The translations under genes were made by a program, and so were the position numbers. The notes beneath the pieces were generated by a model. It made no database searches. It was not told the origin of the DNA and worked only from the letters and a program-made list of their open reading frames with translations. Shown piece after piece: positions 1 through 12,279 of a stretch of 64,000 nucleotides of DNA (its first letter is position 1; the number at the start of each line of letters is the position of its first letter). The stretch comes from Cristatella mucedo (lineage: Eukaryota; Bryozoa; Phylactolaemata; Cristatellidae): assembly GCA_009760855.2 (NCBI GenBank), contig WPIO01000002.1:6459001-6523000 (forward strand), in the 5' to 3' direction.

Positions 1-584
1 ATTATGAGACGATCTTTTAAATCTTTCTCAGGGTTTTTAATTGAAGTAAAGGTCGTATTAACTAAGCCTGTGAATCGATATGTAGTCAATACAGAATATA
101 CTCTACCTCGAATATTTTCTATGAATTTCTTGAAGTCATAATTTTCATACTTAAGTAATGAGGTAGGTTTTGGTATCACGGGGCTTAATACAATGTATTC
201 AAGCTCTACCGCGCCGGATTTTTGATAGTATATAACTTTCGGAGTTAGCATCTTTGCTTCTTCGAGATATGTACTTATATCTTGTGCTATTGGGAGTTGC
301 AGGAACAGTTTGCAGTTTTAGTCTGTTCAAGTAACTTGTATGAAATGTTCCTGGTGTTACTTGTTTATCCGAGTTGAACAGCTGATTACTAGTTTAATTC
401 TCGTGTGGTAGAACGCTTAGAGATTATTTTCAGTTTAAAAATTGCATATTTTTTGGTGGTATCATCTGTAGAACAAGAGCACTTTTCAACACATTTTTTT
501 AGGAATAATCAAACTTGCATCTTCTAATAAAAAAGTTGTTGCTAGGTTATTCATAGCAGTTGGGGTGCTCGCCCGACCGATGTC

Positions 585-695
585 AAGGTAAATGTATATG
601 ATGGCTGAGGTCCGGGCTCGAACCACGCTGTATACATGAAGCACCTGAATCATGAGATTAAGTTCTCTATTCTACATATGAATTATAAATATATC
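585..695 (+). repeat. tRNA-derived SINE (tail-sharing family), degenerate copy
   Basis: This stretch aligns by eye along most of its length with the SINE at 59,235-59,392. Both contain a GTCAAGGT(A/G)AATG block, then a polymerase III B-box-like GGGCTCGAAC/GGGCTCGAGC, then GAGATTAAGTTCTCT. The last block is the same motif seen at LINE 3' ends in this window. The A-box half is weak in this copy. It ends just before an AT-rich segment and the (TA)n array. Confidence 0.5.
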
Positions 696-761
696 TATAT
701 ATATATATATTTAATACAATAAGCAGGTGTGTATGATAGAAAAAACTTCACACACACACAC

Positions 762-992
<231 letters not shown>

Positions 993-999
993 TGTTGCT

Positions 1000-1860
1000 G
1001 TAGCTATTTTGACTTATGCTGGTCATTTGCTTACGTATTTATATGGTTTTCTAACCAATGTTTGTATATGTACCGACCGCAATTTTTTCGTACCAATAGT
1101 CTCACTATGATTCAGTGAGAACTTTTGCTGCTGGGTCGTATGACCATTTCAGTTGTTGTTGTGCATACAGCTTACCTAGTTTCATGACTACTGGTGTAAT
1201 TATACTCAATATATTTTACTGTAGTTGATATGCTAATTACCGTCAATATCTCTAAAACTAATCGGAACAAATAGCGGCATTATTTCTTGAAGTAAGTTTT
1301 ACTTATGAGTTTTTAAGTAATGTATTGTTCTTTTAGGTTCTTGAAGTCATCGGTTAGTGTTAGAAAATATTTCATGGAGTTATTCAATATTAGGAATAGG
1401 TCTTTCCAGCAACCGTCATTAGTGCTACCTGTTTTAAACGCGTCTTATACTTGATGTTCTACAATTAGAGGCAATATTTGTTTACGTAGGCTTAATTTAA
1501 TAAGTATTAATGTTTTATCATATTGGTAAACATTTTATTGGAATAGGAATTAGTTCTTTATAGCATAATAATAATAATAATAATAATATTGCACTTGATA
1601 AAGCATCATTTAGTTTATCTGTGTCAAAACCTAGGCGTCGTTTCTGCTCCTTGGCAATTCTGGTGACTCGGATGCTTTCAGTGGTCCTTAAAATGACAGC
1701 CATTACCTTAAGGTGGCAATATCCAAAATGGACGCACATTTTAATATATTTATTAATACATCCAAGTTAAGTATAAGTAAAAGTAAGTATTATTTTAAAT
1801 ATACATTCAAAACTGCTTGTTATATTTCACTATTTTAATAAGATGTCTTCAATAATGTAG
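1000..1860. other. AT-rich sequence, no gene recognised
   Basis: Stop-dense in all frames, with only short ORFs and a small (AAT)n run near 1,565-1,590. No coding similarity, tRNA or transposon end was recognised. Confidence 0.6.
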
Positions 1861-1874
1861 AGAAAGCTTAGGAA

Positions 1875-2030
1875 ATAAGGAGGTTGATCGTCTCGAATGA
1901 GTTCGTGGGTTCGAATCCTGCAGTGGGCAATCCTGTATTGCCAACTTCAAATAGTGGTGACAGCCGTTAATGCTCTTCTGCCACTACAAAAATAAAATCA
2001 GTTGATACTTTTTTATTCACATATCGTTCA
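1875..2030 (+). repeat. tRNA-derived SINE (GTTCGAATCCTGCAG family)
   Basis: Contains a perfect polymerase III B box (GGTTCGAATCC) followed by the family-specific CTGCAGTGGGCAAT, TATTGCCAACTTC and GTGGTGACAGCC blocks, ending near AAATCAGTTGATA. The same order of blocks occurs at 21,455-21,590 (+), 31,465-31,600 (-) and 33,840-34,015 (-). No intact tRNA fold surrounds the B box, so this is a SINE and not a tRNA gene. Confidence 0.65.
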
Positions 2031-3629
2031 AATCAGTTTTTGTCTCTCTCGGTATTCAAATGTGCTAAATAAAAAATATTTTTGCTCTCCATTGATTGTT
2101 CGTAAAATTATTATCTTCTGTACATTGCAGATCTAACGCATGCGCTAATATGATACCTTAAATAATCTCAAGGTATGAACTAAATTAAATCAAAGCATTT
2201 CGAGTTAAAGCATGGTCACTGCATTAGAGGTAAAGTATGTAAGAGTTCTTCTCACGTCAATATACGTTTAATTCTTGCAAAACTATAAGATTTAAAGACG
2301 TCTTCTTTGAAATTAGTTCTAGGTCCTTCACTCTTTGGAAATCTTTTGTTAGACACTTGATCTCCTCAGGCAATTCGACCTACTGATAAAAGTAATTGTT
2401 TCTAAAAACTAATTATATCATATCAAAATAGCTCTTGCACAATCCATGTCTTTAGCTTCTTACAATAGCTTGTCTCATGGCACTGTACTGTATGTGCCAT
2501 TATACAAGTGCTACTGAATCTATTTTTTACTTAATGCTTAGGTTTAGTGAACTTTCCATATAGTTTAACTTCAGGGTTCTCGCACATTTAAGCTAGACTC
2601 CTATTTGTAGGTGCATGTAATATTTAATCTTGTGCATTCCTAAAATTTTCAAAACTCTATATAAAAACAAAATCCTATATGGTTACTGAGGCCGCAACAG
2701 CTAGGGAAATATCTTTTCTTATTAAATGTTGTTTACCTTGATGGGAAGCTCGCTTGGGCTTATCCTTAGTAACTCTAGATAATTTGTCTGGTATTATTTC
2801 GTGCAAGACTTATTTTAATTGTCTTAACTTCTAACTCGAGTATTATTTTATATATGGGCTCTCGTAACTCCTAGCTTTCGGCGTCAACAATTAGTTGAGT
2901 TGATAGAAAGTAAGATGGTCAAAATGTAGCTGAAATTCTATTACCAGCATGTTTTAAGGGGTTATTGTACGTTCATTACCTTCTTGTTCAGCTTTTTCTT
3001 TAAGAATGGTAATATTGTTCAAAACTTTTCTAGATTCTGTCAACCCACACAATCTTAACAATACGTCAACAATTATTCATTCTAATTTTGCAACACATTT
3101 TCTAGACCTACCATTACTTTTGTTCTACTTGAAAACTCTGTAAACAAAGTGGCGACCCAACCAAATGACCTGCACACGGAATAACCCAAAACAAAAAACC
3201 CCGAAAAAACTATCCACGACAAAAATTATAATTTTGAGATACACAAATACTAACGATGACCTAGCATATAAAATATGGTGTAGGATTTATGCTTTAGGGG
3301 GTGGGGTTCAGGGTTCAGGATTTACCCTTCGCTAAATAATAATTCTCACCTTTTGTGATTCTATGTTCTTCATATTGACTGGTAAATATGGACAGAAAGG
3401 ATTAAAAGAATATGGAGGCAAACAGCAAAAAATAAAAAACATTTAGATTATTAATCAACTATTCCTAAATTATTTGTAATTTTTAAAACCAAAATATTGC
3501 AATAAATTTTCACTTTTTAACATTTTCAATGAAATTTATTTTGAAATTTGATTTTCCTTATCGTAATAGAAAATGCCTAGTGTTAAGAATTAATTTAAAT
3601 ATAAAAAATTTCTAAGAAGGTTTTTAATT
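2031..3629. other. AT-rich intergenic sequence, no gene recognised
   Basis: Stop-dense in all six frames. No motif, RNA gene or named repeat was recognised apart from short purine runs and a G-rich patch near 3,295-3,320. Confidence 0.6.
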
Positions 3630-3742
3630 TGCCGAGGCAATTTTGTATGGCCTATTTTTTCTTGACCTGTTTTGCGCGCAGGCTATTCTGTAAGGGCTAT
3701 TTTATCGGCGCTATTTTGCCACGGGATATTTTGTTGGGGTGC
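3630..3742 (+). repeat. degenerate minisatellite with GGCTATTTTG core
   Basis: Six to seven diverged units of about 14-18 bp, each centred on (G)GCTATTTT or a close variant (GGCAATTTTG, GGCCTATTTT, GACCTGTTTT, GGCTATTCTG, GGCTATTTTA, GCTATTTTGC, GGATATTTTG). No coding frame runs through it. Confidence 0.55.
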
Positions 3743-5200
3743 CGAAAAAACCTAAAGGACATAGTAAATGTTTGCTACCACTAAATAAAAACACTGGCAT
3801 GCTCTGAACTTGGGATCCAATTCCAAGAAAACGAAGTCTTTATTCTATATTAAAAATTGAACTACGCTTTCTAAATCGGATCTTTTGTTGAAACTTGATA
3901 ATTAGGTATGATTACCTGCAGGTAAACCGTTAGTTATGCAACGTCTATACATTTAATGCCCGTTTAATACGAGATTTTATTTATTTACTGCGAAATCTCT
4001 TCTGAATTTAGTTTTAGCTAGAGTTACAATCCAAATATTATAACCAGCCCATTCACCGATCGAAACCTCTATGATAATTACATGTTATCTATAAGTTAAT
4101 ACAAACGATCATTATTATTTAACTGCTTTTAGATCAAAATAAATTTTAGCGAAGCAAGGATAATTGATGAAACTATTTTTAAGCACTTAAAATATCTTAG
4201 CAGTAAACTATTGGAATCTCTTTATACTACTGTTTTCTTTAACCAAGATTTCTCAATTTGGAGATGTGTTTACTATATTGTGCTTTGTTCTTCAAATTGC
4301 CCTGAATTTGCTTTGCTAATTGTGTATATTGCCATTAATCCGACTTCATCTCTAGCATACTTCCATAAGGAAAAAGGGAGATATGGTTCTTTATTCGCTA
4401 TTGATTTTTCAAGAACTTGTTAATATCATTTTGGATAAATTATCAGAATTATTTTTGTAGTTAGAACGTAACTGCTTGTAAAAAGTTCTTCTATAGAATG
4501 ATGATCAGCGTAGCATACTAGCTATTTGTGCCAGTTATGTGTGCAGTTTTAAATCTCATACTGTGGCTGCCAGAAAGTGTTTCCGAGTCTGATTTACTAT
4601 GTCTTCCTTCGATCGGAAGGCTTTTAGTACGTTGAACGTGCATTCTGAACCCTCCGCATTATCTACAGTGACAATGTCAATATATTTAGGTTGGAGTAGA
4701 CAAATTAATAACTCATTAAATTAACAGCCATAACCACTTATCTTTTCCTGGTTGATCAAACTTAAGGGTTTAAAGTCAAAAACTTCTTTAGAGGAGTCTG
4801 TATAGACCTGAGTAATATTTTTGCGTGGAATCGTGGGTTTTAGATGAGGCAATATCGGGGTTTTCATGGACAAAATGGTTTGTGTTTGACACGTTCTTTA
4901 ATAGATCTTTATTGAGTTTATTAATAAATTTAAACGTGAATAGAAAAGACGGATGGGCACCTAATGTCACTCTGTCTATTTCTACGCTTCGTCAGCCTTA
5001 AATGAAGTGCATTAATTTTCTTGATGACAATACAAAAATGGTGCCAGGAAAATCGTCATCGAGGCAACAGTGTATAGGAGGTTACGCGTTTTTTCAAATT
5101 ATATGTGCAGCCTGCTACCTCATTCAAAAATGCACGGCTATCCAATGCAGTACGTTTTATGAACTTTGGTGTAAATTGTCGAATCGCGTCGCCCATGGTC
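3743..5200. other. AT-rich intergenic sequence, no gene recognised
   Basis: Contains only short ORFs of 60-75 codons with AT-rich composition and no recognised domain. No RNA gene or repeat was recognised. Confidence 0.5.
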
Positions 5201-5206
5201 AGGTTT

Positions 5207-5825
5207 TCATGAATGCCAATGCATACTGATCTTACAGTCCTGACACTTTCTGCTCCGCCGACGGCTTCCTTTGCTCTTTGACGACGGGCTCTCTCTCTGG
5301 TAACCCGAATCGCAGCACATTTTCGGTGAGCAATTAGTGCTGGCTGGCGTTAGGGTGGTCGCCCCCTTGCACTCCTTTCTGACCGATTTAAATTTCTTGG
5401 CAATCGAATAGACGAGCGAAGGACAATTCCTTTTTTGAAGTAACAAGAAAGAAAACCTTATCCACCAGGTTATTGAGGTCGATGGATTTTTTGCAAAGGC
5501 AGGCACCTTGTCATACCCTGGCCGGAGGAAGCATTCGTTAGTGCAGAAGAATTGCCTAGCGGGCCGAGTTTGAGGGTAGGCCACAATTGTCTAGCCGAGA
5601 CATTTTGACACAATCGAGCAGCTCAGCCATCGGCGGCTGCTTCTCCGGTATGAAGCCTCGATGAGGGTAGTCATGGGTACTGCGACCTTGACCCAATAGC
5701 TTGAAGGGCAGAGTGAACGGATGCAGCCTCTTTCTATCGGGCTGGTGCGATGGCCTCCTGCCTCGGCTCTCGCCCGCCGCAGAGAGATCGCAGGAGAGCC
5801 AGCTAGGTCTTATCCAGGTTTTCAC
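5207..5825 (-). other. unassigned minus-strand ORF cluster at the start of a GC-rich block
   Basis: Two overlapping minus-strand frames (5,825-5,556, 89 codons; 5,584-5,207, 125 codons) occur where composition rises. The first includes a tract with phrases such as STHDYPHRGFIPEKQ that looks less random than its neighbours. I recognise no domain in either frame, and no splice pair links them convincingly. They could be exon relics of a host gene or chance frames. Confidence 0.2.
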
Positions 5826-5999
5826 TGGCGGCGTCGCCCGCTACGAACGATCGAGTGCCGCTGAGAGGTCGCTGCTTCAGTCGCCACCGAGCTACTACGG
5901 GAATCTCTCACTAATTTAGCGATCCCCGAAATGACGCAGCGAATCCAGTCTGGTTCACGCCAGCCTTGCTTCTCCTCCGGCAGTCGCCGCCGCTGCTCA

Positions 6000-7620
6000 C
6001 CCAATGAGCCGAGGAATAATTAATACCTTCGACGGCTTTTACACTGATCTAGCTTATACACGCAAAAAAGGCTGCCGCAGAGCCACGTAGGGATAGCCTA
6101 GAGTCTAGAACAGCTTTAACCAACCCTATTCGCTCACTAATACTGATAGGTGTGGTTGGATTGCGGAAAGTATTTTTCTTTCATATAGCGAATGCCCGCA
6201 ACCATCAGCTGAACAAGTAAACGATCTGCGGCCGCCTTCTCTCTCGCCGTTTGTCGGACCATCGTTGAGCCATCATTACTATTCCTACCACAATCAATTC
6301 AGGGTTATATCCATCTGGTGGAGGTGCCACTTTGGGGAAGTGTGGAAATAACCATGCACCTTAGCTAGCAGAACTGTTATTCAACGCAAAACCTCATCGT
6401 AGTGTAATGATTATTTAGTGAGCAGTAGAACCGCCAAATGGCTGGCGTATTGGCACGATGAGCCACAAGCTTGGGGCCGTGCGGCCGTTACATGTCGCTA
6501 GTATTTCACTCTCACTGCCAGCTGCCCCTTCAAAACTATCGAAGCTCTGAAACTTCAAGCAACTAAAGTGACGGTCTAGACGCTGCCATCCCATTCAAAT
6601 TTGCCCGCCGTCCGCCTCCTCTCGTTGCCATTTCCTTCACCGGCCTCGATCTCGGTCGTCCAAGCCCCTTATCTCAATATGTTTCTAGCTATAGATAACG
6701 ATGCAACGTTCAGATGGTTTATTCCCTATGACTACGTCGGGCTTACGCTGATTAGTAAGTCGTAGAGCCGACTCGGGAAGGAGCGCGGCCGTCAAGAGCG
6801 AGTGGATATGACAGTTGGAGCTCGCAGCTGCGACCATCAACCTGACTTTCATACGTACATGCACACGGCATCGCTGCAGTAGATAGCCACTTTAAGGCCG
6901 AACGCTCAGAGCTTTTGGCCTAGATCCTTTGCCTTTCTTGAAGGCTGCAAACTGCGTAGAAGGTGGACTTTCACATGGACGATTAAGCGAGAAGGCCGTA
7001 ACAGATTTGGGTCACCAGCATGCACTCCCGTGCGCACTTCTGGTAAGTGGCCTTACCAAACGGCGATTCCGCATTTTTTCTCAGCTTGATTTTCTTCACC
7101 CCATTGTTTTTCTAGAAGATGGACGCCTTCTTCATCGCTTTTTTAATCTTTTTTTTACTTGACTCCTCTATTCTCACACTGATCGCAGCTATTTATGGTA
7201 CGCTTCCCATCGAGCTCCCTTAGCCTGCCAGTCCAGTGCCTGGATTATACACTGGCTGGCTGAGAGTGAATAGTGTCCTCTAAGCGAAACCAATCCCATC
7301 CAACCGGCGAATTTGGTAGCCTTTTGAAACAGCCAGTCACGTACGTCACGTTAGCCCAACAGGCACGAAATAACCATCCAGTAGTTTGCCCGACTCAGTT
7401 TGACTAAAAGCTGAGTGCAAATTGTTCTTATCACTTTTGCTACAATCCAGAGAGCCGTCAAACGTCACCCGGAAGCGAAGCCACCTAACGCTACCACAGC
7501 TCACAATAAGTCGGTGCGTTGCATGCTATCGCCTGAGGCGGCACCTAATGGTTTCACGCCCATGAAAGTAAATTCATCATTCGCCAGCTGCTGGTGTCCC
7601 TAGATAATCTGGCCACTGTG
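6000..7620. other. mixed-composition sequence, no gene recognised
   Basis: Several ORFs of 60-77 codons occur on the plus strand (for example 6,929-7,162 and 7,415-7,603) but none has a recognisable motif. This is 3' flanking DNA of gene A, which ends at 8,281 on the minus strand. No AATAAA in gene A orientation was found close to its stop. Confidence 0.4.
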
Positions 7621-7624
7621 GAGT

Positions 7625-7970
7625 GGGAGCAGAGAGAGAGTGGGAGAGAGACAGAGACAGAGACAGAGAGAGACAGAGAGAGAGAGACAGAGAGAGAGAG
7701 AGAAAGAGAGACATAGACAGAGAGACAGAGAGACACAGAGAGTGGGAGAGAGAGACAGAGAGAGACAGAGAGAAAGAGATAGACAGAGATAGACAGAGAG
7801 AAAGAGAGAGGCAGAGAGACAGAGACAGAGTTAAAGAGAAAGAGAAAGAGACAGACAGAAAAATGGACTGACAGCAGACAGACGGACGGACAGACAGACA
7901 GACAGAAAGACAGACAGGCAGACAGACAGACAGACAGACAGGCAGACAGACAAACAGACAGACAGGCAGT
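7625..7970. repeat. (GA)n/(GAGACA)n/(GACAGACA)n compound microsatellite
   Basis: About 340 bp of purine-rich simple repeat grading from GAGACAGAGA units to a GACAGACA/GGCAGACA tail. The Leu/Ser/Cys/Val-rich minus-strand frame and the Arg/Glu/Asp-rich plus-strand frame over it are artefacts. Confidence 0.95.
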
Positions 7971-8280
7971 CAGAGCCAGGGTCAGTGCAAAATGTGCAAG
8001 CAAAAGTTACCCAGCCATTTGGCTAACAGTCAACGGCAGCGTCAGATTTCTACGACATTCGTCGGTTTAAAGCCACCGGCACTATATTTACCACAAAAGC
8101 GAAGTGCTGAAACGAATGGGTCCCTACATCAGTGAAAGGTCACGTGGGGCGGCCACCGCATCTCGTCGTACGGCCACTGCAGGCTGCTCATCGGGCGGGC
8201 TGCCGCTCAGAATGTTGCAAGCCGCCGAGCGGCCTGCTTTGCATGCAGAGCGATGGCAGTCAGGCGCGAGCCGCCAGGTG

Positions 8281-11200
8281 CTAGTTCGATGGGATTGATT
8301 GCGCGATGGTGGCGGAATAGCTTTCCCGTTCGCCGTTTCCATCCATCACAGCAGTTATTTTAACGGTAGGATCTGTGTGGCTAAAATGCAGCGTCGAATG
8401 GCCGCCGGACAAGTTGAAGACGGCGTAGACATGCGAAGAGCAGTTGATCTGTGCCCACGTCTGCTGAGGTTTCGGCGGAAGCCCTTTGAACAACAAACCT
8501 GAAGAAGAGATAGGATAGAGTAGCGAAATTGAACAGCAAAACTAGCCGGGCAGTCAGGCAAGGCTGTAGGATCAAAATGGGAGGAGGAGGCGGACATCAG
8601 AGCTGCGGGGGAGTGTGGAGCTGAGCCGAGCGAAACTAAGCCAGCGAAACAAGGCTCGTGGTGGCGGCGGTGGCGGCGGCTCGTGGATGGGTGGTAAGGG
8701 CGGGCAGAGCAGTGGCTGCAGTGAGCCTGGCCGGTGTATTTTCGGCGCCACCAGGCAGTTGTTTACGGTCTCACACGTACCATTCTGCTTGCCAGAGAGG
8801 ATAATGATGGTAAGGTAGGTAGTGTAGTCGGCCGAAAGCGTCATGTAGCCACCCGAAAATACAGGCGTGGAGATCGTGGCCGACTTGCCGTATTGCGAAT
8901 CGGGCACCACCAGGATCATGCTTGGATCTCCGGTTGGCTCGTTTGTGGCGAGGTCGTGGCTTTGCGAGATTCTCGCCACCAGGACGGGCCTGGGTGACGT
9001 GAAGGAACGCGATCTGACTTTGACTTTCACCCTTGGGTTCACCAGCTCTACCGAGCAACAGCAGGAGAAGAACAAGGCCGGTGCAGGAAGAGAGGGAGAG
9101 AGAGACAGAAAGACAGAGAGACAAAGACACAGAGAGAGAGACAGACACATACTGACAGAGAGACAGAGACAGACAGAGGAGAGGGGGAGAGAGAGCGTGT
9201 GAGAGAGACAGACAGAGGAGAGGGGGAGAGAGAGCGTGTGAGAGAGACAGACAGAAAGAGAGAGAGAGAGAGACACACACACACACAGATAGAGACAGGC
9301 ACTGAGAGAGACGGGCAGACAGACACAGAGGAAGAGGAGAGGGGAACAGAGAGAGCGTGCGAGAGAGACATTTAGAAAGGATGAGAGCGAGACATATAGC
9401 GATGCTTTTGTCTGCACGTGATAACGCTTTGGTGCTCGTCAGAAATGTTATGTAATACTATCCTACTCATTCCTAATGCAGTATCTAAAAACTTTGACGA
9501 CTGACCGTCGACCTGGCTTATGACGAATCCAGAGGAGACGAACGGTAAAACGTTCCCTTGCTTCACGTCCGACTGCCTCTTATCAATGCACTAGCAGCTA
9601 GTCATAGCCTAGAGGTGATGTGCTTGCATTTCATGACCAAGCAGGTCGTCGGCTCTAGCTAGTCGGCTGCATTAAGCCAACAGTTGCAGCAGGCCAACCA
9701 TTGACAACAGGCCTACAATTGACAGCAGGCCAGCAATTACAGCACGACAACCATTGAAAGTAGGCCACCTATTGTAGCAGGCCAACCATGCAGAAGGCAA
9801 TCATTGACAGCCGATGAGGCTTTACCGCTACCATCGCTTATTGGTTCTGCAAGTTTAATAAGAGTGCTGCCACTAAATTTTGATTATTCATTTTCTTGGA
9901 TCGACTTTTACAACGGCCGTATAGAGATGAAGTTCTCTCAGGTTGCTGTAAAATAACCACTCATAATAATCTTTCTAATTTAGGTACCGAACGGTGCATC
10001 AAAAGACAATTGATAACGCTTGGATGGACTTTCCTATTTGCCCAACCTAATAATGATCTTCTTTAGTCTTCATAAGTGCTACTAGTCTGGGCTCGAGCTG
10101 AAAGACGGCCTGAGTGCGGCCGCCGAGCGATTGACTGGCTATCGGAACGAGCTAGTCGGTTGTCGCGGCAGCAGCACGCTACGTACGATGACGACCGGAG
10201 GTGGCAGGCCTCCTTGATGACCAAATTCTTGACAGTTCCTAGGGCAACGTCGAACTGGTACCCGTAGGTTCGGCAGCACAGCTCGAGGGACGCCGGACCA
10301 GCGGAGATGATCTGATAGATGTCGGCCACACTGCGCCCGGACGTGGGTACTAGGTTGAACGACGATCCCCACTTGTTAACGGGCGTGAGCTGGACGGCGA
10401 GGTGGTCGCGAGAGTTTGAGACCCTGACACTGGTTCTGATATTGCCGCTGTAAGCAGCGACGATCTTGTCGGCGACGATGTGCGTTCCGGCTAGGTTGAC
10501 GCCCTGGCCCTGGAACGAACGGAGATGTGGTGGATATTGGGGCGGTGGCCATGTGGCGGGTGGTGGCTGAGGCCGGGCCGGTAGCGGTTGGGGTGGCGCT
10601 GGATGTATTAAATCGTCTACCTGATAGACTTCGTTCTCCAACAGGGTCACAGTGAAAGATGGCCTGCCTGGCTCAGTGGTGGTAACCGTCGTCTGGCCAG
10701 GCTCAGTCGCGACGACATCATACTGAGCTAGGAGTGTCTCCGGCGCATAGGTCATGACGTAGTACTCAGCTCCTAGCACGTCGGCCGCAAAAGCGACGTA
10801 GCCGTCTGCTGAATTTGTGTCCTTGTTGAGTGCGAACACATCTGCCTCTGCAGAGCACTCGACCTTGAAGCTGTTTGGCCAGATGATCCCGGAGCCGGGC
10901 ACTCGCAGGGCCGGGCTGAACTCAAAGCGCTGCAGAGAAGAAGCAAATGCCCGTTGCAAAAGGGTGATCAGCTAAAAATAATGCAAAGCTCATGACGCTC
11001 TGGCTGGGAGTGCTCATGCACCAGATAGAGCTGTAGTGGCTAGAGGTCACACGTGGGAAATTGCGTCACACATTGGCTCGAGGTCGCTGGGGATTGCCCT
11101 CCCACTCTCATCGAGGTGCACTGGAGCTTTGCCTGGCTTACCAGGCAGCTGGGCTGAAGGGGTCATTTGCTGAACTGCACCAGTAGCGATCCTTTAAGCT

Positions 11201-12271
11201 GGAATCCCGTCTAATAACTCTCTGACCACAGTTACGCTTCAAGCGAAGTCACTCACGAAGAGGGATATATATAAGGACAAGGGTTCGGCCGAAAGCCTAG
11301 CTGGTGAGTTAATGCTCTCTCGCTCTTCCCCGAGTAGTACCTGGATCTGAAACTGTGGAATGGCCACGGTGGCGTCGTAGTGGGCATCGGCTTCCTCCGG
11401 GTTCGACACGCGACACACAATGCTACCCGAGGGGTCATTTGCTCCGATGTACAGCTCGAGTGCATAGAGCTTGGGATACTCGACAATGTGCTCCTGGTAG
11501 ATGACGTAGTAGGTCTTCGTAAAAGTGGGCGTCGGATAACAGTCCTCGTCGACCAGGCCGTCATTGTCGTTGTCTTAACAGTAAAGGAAGAAAGAAAATA
11601 ATGAGAGTCATCGATCTCTTCCTCCATTCGTGAGAGCTTGGTTGAGCCCAAACCGGGATTGTGGCGGGGAGCAGCGACCAGGTGCATTGCATATCGTTTC
11701 AGCCGGAACGGTTGCAAGGGGCAGGGTAGGGCTTGGCTGAGTACCGAGGCCATCGTAGAGCTCTTCGTCCGCCTGTCCGGCGCAGTCATTGTCAATGCCG
11801 TCGGCGATGCTCATGGCGGTTCGCACGCAGGTCTACACAGGATAACGGTCGTCAGCTGTAGCCAACGGTCAATGAACGGCAAAAAACTGACTCTGCTGGC
11901 TGCAGTTCGCTGATAGCCTGAGGAGGGCTAAGCAAAAATCATGTGTGCACACCACAAGCAAGCCCAGTGATCTTTCTTGTAGTTTTGGCAGGCACATCAC
12001 TTCGTTTTGCCACAAGAATTATCTGTGAATCTGCGTCTTTAAGCATGTGATTTGCATTACGTCACAGGATTGCCTAGCGGGTCGAAGTTATGAGTGAAAC
12101 CACATGCATCCGGGCATCCCTTTCCAGCCAATGGCTGGCGCGTTTGCGACCCTACCGACGGAAGGAGCTCGAACTTCAGCCCTACCACGCTAGCGTAAGA
12201 TTCGCGGTCCTGTGCGCCGAACATGATCAGCATGAAATTGCCATGGTTGCCGCTCAACACGTGACGGTGGC
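8281..12271 (-). CDS. gene A: IgGFc-binding-type modular protein, 3' seven exons (5' end not found)
   Basis: Seven exons read on the minus strand with agreeing phases: 12271-12156, 11832-11745, 11573-11341, 10929-10621, 10509-10187, 8989-8781 and 8498-8281 (TAG stop), about 498 residues. All introns have GT..AG borders. Exon 1 holds the end of an upstream module (GAQDRESYAS). Exons 2-3 encode an acidic linker (GIDNDCAGQADEE, then GLDNDNDGLVDEDC across the junction) like MopE-type metal-binding repeats. The rest is one IgGFc-binding-type module: YSGNIRTSV, SRDHLAVQLTPV, NLVPTSGRS and DPSMILVVPDSQYG. Exon order and phase match gene B's last seven exons, and the 116 and 88 nt exons have equal length. 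No signal peptide exon or earlier module exons were found between 12.3 and 13.4 kb. It may be a truncated duplicate, or its upstream exons may be diverged or distant. Probably secreted; ligand unknown. Confidence 0.75.
9085..9375. repeat. (GA)n/(GACAGA)n microsatellite in a gene A intron
   Basis: A purine-rich simple repeat, including an exact duplication of a GAGAGCGTGTGAGAGAGACAG-containing block near 9,185-9,255. It lies inside the 1.2 kb gene A intron between exons 10509-10187 and 8989-8781. The long Ser/Leu-rich minus-strand frame running through it into the exon is an artefact. Confidence 0.93.
9675..9812 (+). repeat. about 18 bp degenerate minisatellite in a gene A intron
   Basis: About eight imperfect units built on CAACCATTGACAGCAGGC (variants CAACAGTTGCAGCAGGC, CTACAATTGACAGCAGGC, CAGCAATTACAGCACGA, CACCTATTGTAGCAGGC). 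It is separate from the GA-rich array in the same intron. Confidence 0.8.
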
Positions 12272-12279
12272 CTAAAATC

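Noticed and set aside
7554-8003. 149-codon Cys/Leu/Ser/Val-rich minus-strand ORF resembling a membrane or cysteine-rich protein
   Set aside because: It coincides with the GAGACA/GACAGACA array; the composition is explained by the repeat.
8572-9417. 281-codon minus-strand ORF as a single exon
   Set aside because: Only 8,989-8,781 is coding by phase and by comparison with gene B; the N-terminal Ser/Leu-rich part is the intronic GA array.
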